DNA of 64,000 bases from Botryosphaeria dothidea (GCA_011503125.2 WWBZ02000016.1:3844001-3908000); one strand, 5' to 3'. Counted from the first letter of the stretch, positions 13,339 to 25,433 are shown. Numbers and translations: made by a program. Notes: generated by a model from the letters alone, not told the origin.

Positions 13339-14157
13339 CTACTTGATTCGTCTCCTCTTGCCTTTCGGCGCAGGGTCTAGAGGGGCGGGAGGTGCGTCGT
13401 CGACGGGGGTCCGAGAATAGGTGACCGTGCGGGTGACAACCTGGCGTACGCTGACGGCGCGAGTATCCTTTGTCTTGCCGTCCAAGCTCCATGCACCGGG
13501 GCTCATGGTTGCGCTGTACGGAGAGTGCAGCGAATGGGCACTCGGTGGAGTGCGCATGCCAGCGGAGAAGGGACTCGGCGGGATGCGAAGGCGAGGAGTG
13601 CGGGCAGACATGGGCCGAACGAAAGGTGATGGTGGAGGTATGGTGACCCGCATCTCGGTTGCTGATGCAGGCGCAGTCTTCGCCGCATCGCTGGATGTGG
13701 AAGCGTCGCTGGACTTGGCCCCGTCGGTGGATTTGGCAGAATCGCTGGAGGCAGAGGGTGACGAAGCTTGCGAGGTAGCAGGAGACGCAGGCTTTTCGGT
13801 TGCGGCCGAAGAAGTTGAAGTCAAGGTGGTCGCGGACGAGGCTGACGAAGTCCGCGAGGTGGGTGGTCTCTCTTCAAAGGTGAACTTGGTGCTGGCGCCG
13901 GTTGGCAGTGGGCTCATGAGCACGGGAGAGAGGGCCTTGAGGAAGTCGACGTAGGCGGCGGGCGGGGTGATGGGCGTCTTCTCGCCTTCCTCGCGCTTGA
14001 CAAAGGTCGGCGTGGCGACATGTGGACTGCGCAGCTCAGACGGATAGGTGGCAGAGACAGGCGTCTTGAGAGCCGACAGGGCTGGCTTCGCAGAGGTGGC
14101 AGCCATCTTGGACGAGGGCGGATCGGAGTGGGTGGAAGAGTCGGCGGGCGCACTCAT
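13339..14157 (-). CDS. Low-complexity Ser/Thr/Ala/Pro-rich protein, probably nuclear
   Basis: Single-exon gene of 272 aa if translation starts at the ATG ending at 14157; a longer in-frame stretch upstream has no ATG. I do not recognise a family. Two parts look conserved rather than random. One is the block around residues 65-95, with ITPPAAYVDFLKALSPVLMS. The other is the C-terminal half, with repeated S/T-P sites such as RTPRLRIPPSPFSAG and SPYSATMSPG. The middle is a run of Ser, Ala and Thr. The protein ends in a basic cluster, KGKRRRIK, a plausible nuclear localisation signal. The many S/T-P sites suggest phosphorylation by proline-directed kinases. The 177-codon frame on the opposite strand is a shadow caused by codon bias. 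Confidence 0.72.
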   Translation of the reverse strand: MSAPADSSTHSDPPSSKMAATSAKPALSALKTPVSATYPSELRSPHVATPTFVKREEGEKTPITPPAAYVDFLKALSPVLMSPLPTGASTKFTFEERPPTSRTSSASSATTLTSTSSAATEKPASPATSQASSPSASSDSAKSTDGAKSSDASTSSDAAKTAPASATEMRVTIPPPSPFVRPMSARTPRLRIPPSPFSAGMRTPPSAHSLHSPYSATMSPGAWSLDGKTKDTRAVSVRQVVTRTVTYSRTPVDDAPPAPLDPAPKGKRRRIK

Positions 14158-14870
14158 GCGGCTGGCAATGTGAAGTTGGGCGGGTGGTGATATTTGGGGG
14201 GTAGTCAAAGGTCAGGCGTGCCGCCGGGGCGAATGTTTGGGCGCGTAGGTCGAGTTAAAACAGCGAGGGGTGTGATGCAAGACGGACAGGCCCTTGTAGG
14301 CTAGCAGCGGGGCCGCGGCCGGCTGCGAGGCGAACAGCCGGCCAGTGCGAGCGTGACCGGTGAGGTACGGCGCTTAGAGGGCGCGCAGCTGTGACTCTGC
14401 TGGCGTCCTTGCAGCCAACGCGATCACGGCGGTGCCTGGCGGGGAGTCGGGGCGATTGGCTCGCGGGGCGGCGCGGAGCGACGGGCAACGGAGAGACGAA
14501 GAGACGGCGAGCGAGCGAACGAGCGCGGTGGTGCTGACAGCGGAGAGCGGGCGGTGGTGGATTTATGTGTGCATGCTGCTGAGGGCGCTGCTGCTGCGAG
14601 GAAGCGCGCGATTGCTTTGCGGGCCGTCGACTGGCTGGCGGCCGCCCAGCTGCCGCCCGTCTTCCTGGACCCGCTCCGCCGTCCTTCGCGGGCGCCAACC
14701 GCCGCCGGGCCTGCACCAGCTCGCGCGGCCAATGAAGCCGCCGTGGCTGCGGCGTAGCGACACGTCCTCACCCCCAGCTCTGTCGGCTTGCCGTGCCCTG
14801 CGGCGCCTAGTGGCACAGCGCCCGTGACCGTCCAATCGCTATCAATTTGCCCGAAACGCTGCCTTCTATC
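14158..14870. other. GC-rich spacer between two minus-strand genes
   Basis: This holds the promoter side of the low-complexity protein gene and the 3' end of the molybdenum cofactor sulfurase gene. Overlapping open frames on both strands reflect GC content. No specific element was recognised. Confidence 0.5.
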
Positions 14871-17345
14871 TCAACTCGGCACCACCGCATCGCCGACCGT
14901 GATTGTTGCGTGCTGCGCCAGCCGCGACCGCGACCCCGGCCACGGCACATGGCACGCGTGCTGCCCGAAGAACACCTTGCCCTCCCGCCGCCGCGTCTTC
15001 GCCAGCGTCACGAACGGCTCCTCGTTCTTGGCGCCCGTTTGCTGGTCGATGCAAATCATCTGGCACCGCCGGCACCGCCCAAGCAGCTGGAACCTCTGCT
15101 TCCCCACCACCGCGTACTGCCATGAGTCCTCGGCGTACGGCTGCTCGCTGCCCGGCCTGCTCTGAAGCCTCTCTGCCACGACTATATTAGCCCGGAACAC
15201 CTCTGCCTCCGCCGCCTTGCCGCCGCTGGCCTTGATCTGCTCGTTCAGCCGGTTGACGCTGGACCGTGAAATCACCAGGATCGGACTCTCGTTCGACAGC
15301 AGGATTGGTCGCGCGACCTCGACCTCTGCGTCTGGGAACGCGCCCGGCATCTGCTGCTGTTGAAGGTGCGCCTTCGCATGTCTCGTCGAAGCGCCTGTGC
15401 CACCGGCGGCTGGGAACCGCGCCAGCTGGCAGTCGACCCCCAACGCCTGAGTGAAGAATTCCGAGATGCTACTCGACGAGTATCTCTGAGCGGCTACCAC
15501 GTCTCCGCACACACGTGTTGAGATCGCCCCGTTGGACCCGGCAAAATACGAAGGATCTGCCGATAGAGGAATGCAGATCTCTGAGGCCGTGGCCGATGAC
15601 GCACAGCTGCCGCCCAGTGACACACGGAGGAACCCTTGCTCCAGATCGATGCTCGGTCGAATCAACGCCATGCGCGGGTATTTCTTTTGACTTAACGCTG
15701 CTCCGCTGCCTTTGTGGACCAGGCACCATTCGCGATCCCATGCAAGCCCCTCCGTGCGGACCTCCCAAGCTTTGCCCAAAGGAACCTTCCATCCCGCGCA
15801 ACTCTTGATGGGATAGATGTTCAAGCTCTCCACGTAGAACTGGCTATCCTCCGATTCCACCATCGGCACCAATGGAGCCAATGGCGATCCGGCGTCTTCT
15901 CCTTCCACGAAGAACTCCTTCATGAAATCCAGAAAGCGGTCCACATCCGTCATGGTGCTTGGCGCTCCCACGCTCACGCGTATCATGCCAGTTGGTTTGC
16001 CGCCCATGATGTCGTTCTCGTTCCCGCAGCGCTGGCCGGCCGAGAAGTTCTCTTTCATCTCCCAGGGCGACAACTCTAACGCCGCGGCTATTCCCCCTGG
16101 ATTGCATAGGCCACCCGTTCTCAGCTGGATGTTCTTGATGGATGCTAACCGCTCGACTTCAAAATTGCTAGCCCAGGCTCCCTGGCTATTGTGAATGTTG
16201 AAGGCCACGATTGGCCCTTGTTTCTTGGGGTCATTGAAGGTAGGCGACGCGTCAGCGTACATAAGACACACCCGTGAGCCGTTTCCGTGACGCAAAGAAG
16301 AGAGTCCATCAAAAAGCCTGTTCGCAAGAAACATGGAATGACGTGAAACCTGCTCAAGGCTCTTGAATAGCGTCTCGTGCACATCCATTGCTGAATGTAG
16401 AGCCATGATGCTGTGTATGGGCAGTGTTCCATCCTCCAGCTGGTCGTGCAATGATTCGGTCTTCTTGGCATGCCATTGCTCCTTCAAGCAAACAACCATG
16501 TCCACGGTTCCTCCGCCAAAGTAGCGTCTTTTCGCGAAGAGTGAGGCAGTACTTTTGCGAACAATCAATGCCCCAAGGTCTGGAAACCCAAATATTTTGT
16601 AGAGACTGAGAACCGCAAAATCAGGTGCTGCCTCAAGTTTGCTAAAGTCCAGCGGTGAAGTCGATACAAATGCTGCCGCATCCAGAAGGGTGTAGATAGT
16701 CTGGTGAGACCCTTCCTTGAACTTGCGAGCTCTGCCGCACCAATCCAGCGGCAATCGGCGACCATTCATGTTCGATTGTGCAGGATATGCGAAGAGGCCC
16801 ATAGGAGATTGTTCCGTCCCTTCCTGCCTCGGCTTGTGCCCCAACCATTGCTCCACCTCGGTGTCAGACGAGAAACACTGGTGGTGGGTGGCCAATTCGC
16901 GCACTCCAACAAGACTTGTATGGCACTCGCGGTGGTAGCTATACGCAAAGCCGCCGGGCTGGTCGCGAAACGCCTCGAGTAGCAATTTGACCCCTGCCGT
17001 TGCGTTTGCCACGAACACGACGTCGAACTCCTCCGGGTCGGCGCGAAACATCTGCAAGAGGCGGAGGCGCGCGTCATCTACGCACCGTGCTGACAACTGA
17101 GACGAGCCGGAGGCCGAATGGGGGTTGCCGTACAGGTTCGAGATCATGTCGGCGGAGAAGCGGTCTATTAAAGACTTAGGGTACAGCGTTGTTCCCGCAT
17201 GGTCAAGGTAAACCGAGTCTGTAGCCATATGTTAGCAACAGATAAGAATTGCAGCGTTTTGAGCCTCTCTACCCTTGAGCATCGGATATTCCCTTTCGCG
17301 GATCGCGTCCACTCCATGGTTGTAGCCGGTAATAGGGTCCATCAT
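14871..17345 (-). CDS. hxB: Molybdenum cofactor sulfurase (MOCOS; Aspergillus hxB type)
   Basis: Pyridoxal-phosphate enzyme that moves sulfur from L-cysteine onto the molybdenum cofactor, activating xanthine dehydrogenase and aldehyde oxidase-type enzymes. A short first exon (17345-17273) is joined by a 54-nt phase-1 intron to 17218-14871, giving 806 aa. It supplies the N terminus MMDPITGYNHGVDAIREREY, and the splice restores the start of the conserved DSVYLDHAGTTLYPKS block. The NifS-like aminotransferase domain covers about residues 20-460. The PLP-binding lysine lies in SLYKIFGF near 230 and the persulfide cysteine in RTGGLCNPGG near 394. A MOSC N-terminal beta-barrel starts near 488 (LNIYPIKSC) and the MOSC domain covers about 630-800 (RFQLLGRCRRCQMICIDQ). 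Two ATGs lie in tandem at the start, and either would do. Length and domain order fit full-length MOCOS. Confidence 0.95.
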
Positions 17346-18036
17346 GGCAACGCGCTGGGTTCCGAAACGCGAGAAAACGACCGCGACACCCCTTCCTTCA
17401 ACCGGAGTCGATCAGAGGAGGAAGAGACTGTGAAGATGTGTCCATTTGTGGAGCGTAACGATAGTGGGGATGCGAGCGCAGTGAGATAGAGGTAATGGGC
17501 AGGGAGGCGGCGGGTACCGAAGGGTCGCCTCCGCTTTCAGGAACGCGGCGCCGCCGGCCGTTGGCTCCGAACAAGGTTGCAGGCCTCAGATCGGCTTGAG
17601 TGGGATGAAGCGGTGCTTTCGGTGTACGCGCCAAAGACGAGCGATCGGCGGGCGGGTGCGCAGGAAAAACAAGGGCTGTGATGCAGCATGTAGCCGGTCG
17701 TGTTTCGTCGCAGGAGTGGCGGCACAAGCAAAGCGGCCAGGTTCGTCAAAGGTGGGAGGGCCCTCGCTAGGCGCCCCGATCAGGAAAGTATGCACCTCCA
17801 CCTTTCAACATACGTAAATCATCGCTACAAGAAGCAACTTTCAGTACGGAAAGATTCTCCAAACTTCTGGAGCTCGCGTCCAGATGACTTGTCCGGAACG
17901 TGAAAATCAGGCATCATTGATTCTTCGGCACTAATCTATTGATCGCTGCAGCTAGAATGTACCCATGCCTTTCTCTCGTCTTGAAATTCAAATGATGTGT
18001 GCATCTCCTACTTGCAAAGGTTGAAGATCAAGAAGC
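17346..18036. other. Spacer upstream of the MoCo sulfurase gene
   Basis: This holds the promoter side of the sulfurase gene and the 3' end of the RRM/CCCH gene, both on the minus strand. Only short overlapping open frames are present. No specific element was recognised. Confidence 0.5.
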
Positions 18037-19841
18037 TCAAAAGTCGTCCGTAATGACCCTGAGAGCCGTAGGGCGGTAAACACTGGTGCCGAAGATGGAT
18101 GCTCCGACCTCTTCGTCGTTACCATCGGCCGGAAGTGGGATGTTGGAGAAGTTGTAGGGCTTTTTGTTGCCCGACAGACCCTGGTGGCGTGTAACGGACT
18201 GGGGATGAGAGAGCTTCGAGGCCGAGAGGCCACGTTGGACGTAAGGGCTGTGAGAAAACGTGCAGGTCACGCCATCGCGACAGTGACCCTGAAGCCAGTA
18301 ACGGCAGCTGATGCTGCGACTATCCCTTTGAGAATTTCAGTAGATTTCTTGGGATATGGATTACAAATGCGTTTGACTTACTCGTCTATCTCGGATGCCT
18401 CATTCTTGAGCTGAGGGTCAGCTGAGCCGTCGTTGATAAGATCATCGATGTTGACTACAGCACAGTTAATGGGGAAGTAAACACAGAAGAAGGAAATTCA
18501 ATTTCATTTTGGGTCATCATCAGGTTCTCAGAAGACATGCTACATCTCAAGGCATAGCATATTTGCTGGCAAGACCTATCAAGCCTTCCGGGAAAGCTTA
18601 CCCTTGCTCAAGTCACGGGCCATGCGCAAGTTTATGGGCCAGCCGAAGAGGTGCTCGTTATCCATCCACTTGACAGTATGCAAAGCATCCTTGGTGTCGG
18701 CAAAGTCCACGAATGCATAGCCTGGGCGACCGTCGGGACGACGGAAGATGGCGATTGTCTCGCTGTGCACCCGAAATCGTTAGCTGTAACGTTCTTTGGG
18801 AAGGGAATATGAGATACTGACATGTTGTTTCCGAGGCCAGCCCTCTTCTCGATAAGATCACGGATGTCCTTACGATCGGCACCAGACGGCAAGCTGCTGA
18901 TGCAAATGCGGCGTCCCGAATTTGCGAAGAAATCAGCGGGCTCAGCAGCCGGAGTATCTCCCTCAGGTGAATAGTCTTTCATAACAGTGTCCTTATCAGA
19001 CTGAAGATGGTTATCGCCTTGCTTGTTGTTGGTGGCCACATCATCGATGTCAGGCTGAGCGTGACCCTTTTCGGTGGTAGCCTCCAAATTCTCTTGAACG
19101 CCACGGAGCGTATCTTCCTCGGCCTGCTCTGCCGCCACCCCACTATGCTTCTGCTCTTCAGACTTCTTGACACCCTCTTGCTTACGCTGGGCTGTCTCTT
19201 CTGTATGGTTCAGCGGCGCAGCTTCGTCCTTGGTCTTTGAAGACCCTTTCTTAGGAAGAGGAGTGTGCTCTGTATTCCTAGGTGTCAGCGCGATTGTGCT
19301 AGCGGGGACAATCTTGACAGCTGCACGCCTCGCAATCTTCTCGTTGGACGGCGGTGTGTAGTCCTGGCCCAGGAGTGACTTCTTGTTCCTCTGAGAGGTG
19401 GCGGGGGGCGCAACCATGGTACCGCTTACGGAGTCTCCATTCGTGTTGCTACGTGAAGCGATGTTGTCGGAGAGGTGCTGAGGCTGTCTGACATTCTGGG
19501 CAGAAGGCGCCACCGAGCTGTTGCGGACGGAAGTGCCTGGTCCTTGTGTAGATGGAGATTGAATACTCTGGGTGGAGTGGGAGGGAATGGCAGGTGTCAT
19601 AGGTGCAGCGTGCTTCGATCCAATGAGGCCGACCGTAGGACGACTCTTAGTGGCATGTTGCGCAGCAGGCACATTCGTGGAAGGAGGCGTAGATTCTGGG
19701 TTTCATGAATTAGCGGACAAGTCTGGTGGCGTGGAAATTCGAAATACCCGTCTGCTTAGGTCCAGAATTCTTCTGACCGATGCTTGCCTTCAGAGCAGCG
19801 AGTTGGGCCTTCAGGCGCTTGAGTTCTTCAGCTTGATCCAT
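18037..19841 (-). CDS. RNA-binding protein with one RRM and one CCCH zinc finger
   Basis: Five exons give 494 aa: 19841-19748, 19695-18822, 18762-18602, 18454-18382 and 18319-18037. The four introns (52, 59, 147 and 62 nt) all keep the frame. The N terminus is a short helix, MDQAEELKRLKAQLAALKAS. A long disordered region rich in Ser, Thr, Glu, Lys and Gln follows. The RRM is at about 291-372, with RNP2 as RICISSL and RNP1 as GYAFVDFA. After an acidic linker comes a CCCH finger with C406, C414, C420 and H424, spaced C-x7-C-x5-C-x3-H. The combination points to mRNA binding, but I cannot name an ortholog. The second intron uses an uncommon GTCAGT donor, required to join GNN to IETIAIFRRP across the RRM. 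The start ATG is the first in frame, though an additional 5' exon cannot be excluded. Confidence 0.85.
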
Positions 19842-21236
19842 GTCGGCAGACTCCTCCGGCGAGGACTGGCTTGAATTGTTATGGTTGGTTGCAAGGTTGG
19901 GTGGGTTGCGGTGTGAGAGGAGTGCCTGAGAAGTAGGAGCTCCTCTCAGCCTGCCGACGGCAGGTAGAGGGCGCGAGTGGTGCGGAGCTAAGAGGAGAAA
20001 GGCGTGTCAGCGGGCGAACAGCTCTGGTGCAAAGTCATCTAGTCATATGTACCCGGCCGAAAAGACTGCGCGGTGTGGGCCGTCTCATAGCCTGCAGGCA
20101 CCCGCGGGCGATTGCCATGCGGAATGGCTGAGCGCGGCATGTCGGCTCTGAAGATCTTGGGTGAACCGTCGGAGGATTGCTCTGCAAAAGATAGGATCGA
20201 GTGTACATACCGTTGGATCTAAACCAGCTTGTGAGTTGCAGCCGCGCGGCGCATCGTGTCTTGAGTAGTTAGCGGTAGAAGAGGGAGGAGGGAGGAGGAG
20301 GGAGCGCGAGGGAGGAGGATATAAAGAAGGCACCGCCGCCTAGCACACAGATCTGGAAGTCGCGCCCCCGATCGCACCTTCTAATTGCTTCGACCCATGA
20401 CGACTGCCCGCCCAGCACCGCTTGCTGTGCGCGTCATCAATCACTGACCATGAGAGATCGTCTGTGCAAGCATGTGTGTGTGTGTGCAACTTAGTCCTGA
20501 CCTTCGTTCAGATGATAGCTTCTTTTGGCGACCATTAGCATTCAGCCATCCGCTATGTATTCCCATCCGCGTTTATTAAAGTTTAAGAGCCGGCGCAGCA
20601 AGCCACAGTTTGGAGTCTGCGAACCATAACGGAGAAGATGGCCAAAGAGAACGTCCACTCATCCAAAATTTTTGGCCGGTGCTAGCAGGATAGTAGTGAC
20701 CTTCAGAAGCAAGAATTTGCTAAGAGCGGCACTTTAATGACTCCTCTTTCTTCCTTGGTTATCCACTTTCAAAGGCTCGCAACAGACGCGGACGTAATTT
20801 AGGAAATTGAAAGCCTTCTCCGGTTACCGGAGCCCAATTGACCGTGCTAGTACTGCGGTCGGTGGGATCCATCAATCTCTTGCATGACCTAACGCTGATA
20901 TCGTTGCAGGTCTTTCCAAATAGATACTGAGTCGAAGGAACAAGGGAACTATTATTTCGTTTCTCAAGTGAGCCAAAGCTAAAAACAAATTCAAAGGAGA
21001 AAGGCATTGGCATCACCCGAGCCACCGCTGGTGCAGACATGGAAGTCCTTGCAGTTGGCTGGTGAGCCATACATAGGTACGATTGATCATACTGAAGGAT
21101 TTTCGATAGAATGCCTGGCCATCGCGGTACACAATAATGTTATCACGTTTGGAATTACGCATGAATCATGGGCGCAAGAGATAGCGCAAATTTTTGCTGC
21201 GAGAAACGCACAACAGCGGGGAAGAGCCTCAGCTGC
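19842..21236. other. 1.4-kb spacer with TG microsatellite and pyrimidine-rich tract
   Basis: Upstream region of the RRM/CCCH gene and 3' flank of SHR3. It contains a purine tract at about 20279-20325, which is pyrimidine-rich when read toward the gene, and (TG)7 at 20473-20486. Short open frames up to about 100 codons are not convincing. A non-coding leader exon of the RRM gene could lie here. Confidence 0.45.
20473..20486. repeat. TG dinucleotide microsatellite, 7 units
   Basis: Seven uninterrupted TG units are visible directly, in non-coding DNA upstream of the RRM/CCCH gene. Confidence 0.95.
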
Positions 21237-21918
21237 CTACTGCTTTTTCTTGCCCTCCTTGCCCTTACGCTTCTCCTCAGCGACCCTGTCCATCTCGGCA
21301 ATCTCAGCATCTTCCTTCCTTTGGGCATACCATTGGCCGGCCTGGAGTACCAGAACACCAACGAGGACAAGAGCAAGGATGGTGTTACTCGCGGCAAGGA
21401 CGCGCAGGCTGTCTTCGCGACCAATGTACTCCACATCGGCGGCGGCGGCGTCAGTATCAGACTGGACGACCTCGCCCTGTCCGTAGTTGCCTGAAGTAAC
21501 AATGCGCAAACCCTTGACTATGTTGGTGATGTAGACGACGACGCCGCACATGTAGAGGACCAAACTCGCGCCATCAAAAAGCATATTTGCCTCAGAGGGC
21601 TTGTAGAGCTTGGTGATGAAGCCAAGCAGGCCGGTGCCAATAACAATGTGGAGGATGCGGCTAATAAGGGGCGGAGAGGCGTGCAGGAATTTTAGGTGGT
21701 TCTCGAGCAGCTCAAAGTAGGCCTCGCGGGTGTTGGGCGGCTGGGGGACGTGCCACAAGACATTGTAGTCGTAGGGAAAGGACGAGAATAGGATTCCGAG
21801 GAAGAAACATGTCGCTGGAAGGGACAGGTCAGCAGGACGGGCAGAAAGCCGCGACGGGACAGCAGGACTCACGGCCGACAATGAGGAAGGTCGCGAAGGA
21901 ATTAGATCTGGCGCCCAT
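21237..21918 (-). CDS. SHR3: ER chaperone for amino-acid permeases, Shr3 family
   Basis: Membrane-localised chaperone of the endoplasmic reticulum. By family knowledge it is needed for folding and COPII export of amino-acid permeases. Exons 21918-21873 and 21814-21237 with a 58-nt phase-1 intron give 207 aa. The spliced N terminus, MGARSNSFATFLIVG joined to PTCFFLGILFSSFPYDYNVLW, matches the family pattern of a first membrane helix followed by a PYDY-type luminal start. Three more hydrophobic segments follow: ILHIVIGTGLLGFI, LVLYMCGVVVYITNIV and NTILALVLVGVLVL. The cytosolic tail is charged and ends KKKQ, a dilysine KKxx ER-retrieval signal. Without splicing, the frame would start in intron sequence and lose the first helix. 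Confidence 0.92.
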
Positions 21919-23271
21919 GGTGGCTGTTGACGCGCAGTCAACAAGGGGAACTGCGGTGTTGGGAGGGCTGTGTAGGTCGGCAGTTGTCTGGAGGAGGAGG
22001 GTGACGACGGCGGAGAACTAGGGCGCGCCGCTGGAGGAGCCTGGGGCGCGGAGCCGTGTAGACGACGTCGGGATAAGCAGCGATTGCAGCGAGCACAGGA
22101 GCCGCCGGCCGACGCGCCAAGCGTGCGGGCGGTGAATGCCGCGACGCAGGCACAGCAGGCGTTCGCGAGGTCGGCCTGCGTTGCCCCGAATCAGGCGTCG
22201 CGCCGGCCTGGCTGTCTTTGGCAGCTGCTTCTTTCTGCAGCCAGCGCATGTCTGCGCCGCGGTGATCGTCGTCGCGCTCCATTTCGCAGCCGCCTCTCTG
22301 CGCCTCCCTGCGCCCATCTCCCGCCCGCGGTCTCGGATGTCGATTGCCTGGAGCCCAGAGCCCTCCCGCCGGGCCTCTGCCATGTCCTCGTCCTGCCACC
22401 GGCAAAAACACCCGTCTTGCCACCCGCGCGCACTTGACATCCCGCCGCCCTGCCACAGCCGCTGGCGCCAGCCCGCAACCGTCCCCATGACCGCCCCTGG
22501 GGTAATTGGGGTCATCTAATATCCGATGCCCAGGAAGATGCCGCTCGAGCCTTCGTCCGCGGTTACCCGACATCTCTTAACGAGTAGCGCAGCCCACACA
22601 TGGGCCCACATGGGGCGCAAGGGGAATGGCTGATGGAGAACCGGGGCCAAACGAGCGTTTTCCCCGTCTGTGTGCGCCCATCTTCGATCCACAGCGCAGA
22701 CATACCTCCTCCGTCCATCATCATCAAGCCTGCTGACCACAATGCGCATGCATCTTCACCGTCCATGATGGCCACCGTGTGCCGCGCCTTTGCCCTCATC
22801 CGCCACCTTGTTCCTGACGGGACGATCTCGAACGGCGCGCGGCAGAGCGCCGCATGTCGCCATGGCCCTAGAAAGCCGCTAAAGTCTCAGACTCGTTCCC
22901 GCGGCGCTCCTACGGACAATTGCCCTGTGCCTTTCGAGCCTATCGGCCGGATTCCTCTGCCGACAATCCATCACAGTCCCTGTTAGATTTCGTGAACGGG
23001 CTATGAAACCCCCAGCTCTGCTCCCGCCGCCTTGGCCGTCTGAGAGTCCCTGCGGAACTAGCTGTTCCCGTCGCCGGAATTTTGCGCGAGGGCTAGCATG
23101 TCAAGTAGAAGCCTGATCTGGCTCGTGGCGTGGTCTCCCGCTCTTACTCCTGCCTTGCCTCTCATTCATATCAACCCAGGCCGAGTCCAGCGCTTTCTCG
23201 CATCCTCTCATGAGTCCATTCGCTCAGCTCAACCCTCGTTCGCTCCTTCACTGGATTTCTCAACCGTCACC
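21919..23271. other. Divergent intergenic region between SHR3 and the Pth11-like gene
   Basis: This 1.35-kb stretch carries the 5' regions of both flanking genes. Its left part is GC-rich and open in several frames on both strands, up to 211 codons on minus, without motifs. I read these as compositional shadows. No specific regulatory element could be assigned. Confidence 0.5.
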
Positions 23272-24785
23272 ATGTCCGCCCTCGTGATTGAATCGTGGAC
23301 GTGGTATGCGTTGTGTGTCTTCATCGTCGGATGTCGACTGTGTGTATTTGTTCGCCCCACTTGCTAGACCGTGTGCTAAACAATGGCCAGCGTCTCGCGT
23401 GTCATCTTACAAGGATCAATCACCCGGCTACAGGCCGACGATGCCCTGGTTATCATTGCTATGGTAAACTTCTCCATCTTTCTTGGGTGCGGTTCTATGC
23501 TGACTCTTCGGCAAGTGCTCCTACACAGCCCTTATCGCAGTGATCAACATCGTGGCTGTCAGCAGCAGTAACCTCATCAATCCTGCCGATGGGAACGTAC
23601 AATTTACTCCAGAGGTCGTGAAGCAACGGTCTTATGGAAGCAAGATGGTCGTCGTATCGGAACAAATGCAACTCATAACTATTTGGTTGATCAAAGGCTG
23701 TCTGTTGATCATGTACGCCCGCTTAACGTAAGTCCTGTCTTCCCAGGTCTCGGCAGTACATGGATCTAGCAGTGAGAAGCGTTATTCCACTGTGAAGTCA
23801 AAAGGAAACTAGTGGCATCCATGATACTTGCACCGTTTCCCGCGTAACTGGACAATCGTTGACTTTCCATTTGCAGTGTGAGCACGAAGCAGAACATAGC
23901 TGTTAAAATTGTCTCTGCATACGTAGTCATCGGGTTTGTGCTGATGGAGATACTTTACCTTGGGGTTTGGTGCCGTCCCTTTCACGATTACTGGGCCGTT
24001 CCAACAAGCAACAGTAAGAACTCTTCTTTTCTCACACGTCTGTGTTACACTGACAGTTTTAAAGCACAATGCTCCGCGGCGACGAATCATTTAATCACCA
24101 ACGCGATACTCAACATATCATCAGATATATTTATAATGGCGATTCCGATGCCAATTTTTCTTCAAGCTCGACTCCCACTCAAGAGAAAACTCTTCCTCTG
24201 TGGGGTTTTTGGACTGGGTACCTTCAGTGTAGGCTCCAAGGATGATCCTGTTAACTCTAAGAAGGTGATGCTGACATGTTTCAGATCCTGTCCGCTGTCC
24301 TAAACAAATTCTACAGCTTCACCGAACCATTCGGCTCAGCATGGGTGTTCTGGTACGTTCGTGAATCCTCAACAGCCATCTTGACGGCCAACATCCCCTT
24401 CACCTGGACCCTTCTCCAAAGAGCCTTCAACATTGGTTCCTTCGCCGGCTCCTCCCGCGGACGATCCCGCACGACGTACCAGCAGTTCCATCATAGCAAT
24501 ACTGCCACCATCTCCCGCAAACCGCCTCGCCCCGAAGATGACCTCGAGCGAAACGACAGTCAAGAACAGATCGTGCCCCTGGAGATTTGGCAGAACGTCC
24601 AGCTCAGTGTGCACACAAGTACTCTCATGGACGACAAGAAAAAGCCGACCGTGACCGAATCTGGCGTTGAGTCCCTCAGTGATTCCAAAAGCGACATCAG
24701 CACCGACACTAGGAATGACGCCATCAGTAACCCGAGTGGGAACAATGCCCGTGTAACGACGACCTGTGTACGGGGACCTGACTGA
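23272..24785 (+). CDS. Pth11-like integral membrane protein (SAT4 / fungal rhodopsin-type family)
   Basis: Seven-helix plasma-membrane protein of the large Pezizomycotina family that includes the Magnaporthe receptor Pth11. This one lacks an N-terminal CFEM domain. Six exons give 384 aa: 23272-23339, 23391-23463, 23516-23727, 23877-24013, 24065-24228 and 24285-24785. Introns are 51, 52, 149, 51 and 56 nt, and all preserve frame. Family hallmarks are the first helix SWTWYALCVFIVGCRL, the box LQADDALVIIAM, the loop and helix IWLIKGCLLIMYARLT, the cysteine-bearing loop LGVWCRPFHDYW, the helix NAILNISSDIFIMAIPMPIF followed by basic residues, and YVRESSTAILTANIPFTWTLL. The last 110 or so residues form a cytosolic Ser/Thr-rich tail. 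Members often act in surface sensing, but ligand and partners are unknown. The third exon uses an AAG acceptor, the only one that keeps the frame open. Confidence 0.88.
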
Positions 24786-25433
24786 TCGATACGTCTCTTC
24801 GTTTTGTCATTGAGCGAAGACTTTCTTTCGTTTGTTGTAACGACTATGTACCCAAACGCGACTTAATTGATACCCTTAACCTCACACTCAGTCCTGCGCA
24901 AAAAAACCATGGTGTGTTGGAATTTCTCATGGTTTATGTCCGGCCCGATCGGACCGATGAAATGCAATGAGCAGCCGCAGGGGTTCGAGTTCAGCCGTTC
25001 GGCCCCTGTCTATGCCGTGCCTACATGCGTTCATGAAGATACTCCTACTGCTTTCCTCTTTAAGTTACTTTTGAAGCTCAACACGCGTCATTTTTCAGCC
25101 ACAAAATGGAGATTGATTACGCGTGCCGTGCCTGACGCCACTTAAGAGCTCAGGACCGGCTCATATATTCTAAACCGGGGTGCGTAGCCTCAATGACCTC
25201 GATGGATTTGTCATCCATCAGCCGCACCTGCCCCTCTATCACGATTTCCACCAATGAATCGAGATGAAGCGCAAAGGGAGAAAAAAAATCAATGCGATCG
25301 AGCGTGACTCTTCAAGACTCCTTGCTCCGAGCTAAGTGCTTTTTTTAACGAAAAAAAATCCATAGAGCAAGCAAGATAACAAAACCAAATACCACCGGAA
25401 AGAAAAAAAGCCCACCTACCTCCCTACCCACCT
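24786..25433. other. Spacer with convergent 3' ends
   Basis: This lies between the stop of the Pth11-like gene and the stop of the small secreted protein gene, so both 3' UTRs fall here. It contains several A-runs (25279-25287 and 25350-25358). No gene is supported. Confidence 0.5.

Noticed and set aside
13421..13954. 177-codon plus-strand frame inside the low-complexity gene
   Set aside because: Its Val/Ala/Glu-rich product is the complement of the Ser/Thr/Ala-rich coding strand.
21938..22573. 211-codon minus-strand frame upstream of SHR3
   Set aside because: GC-rich, Arg-rich, overlapping several other frames in the same region; no motif or sensible start.
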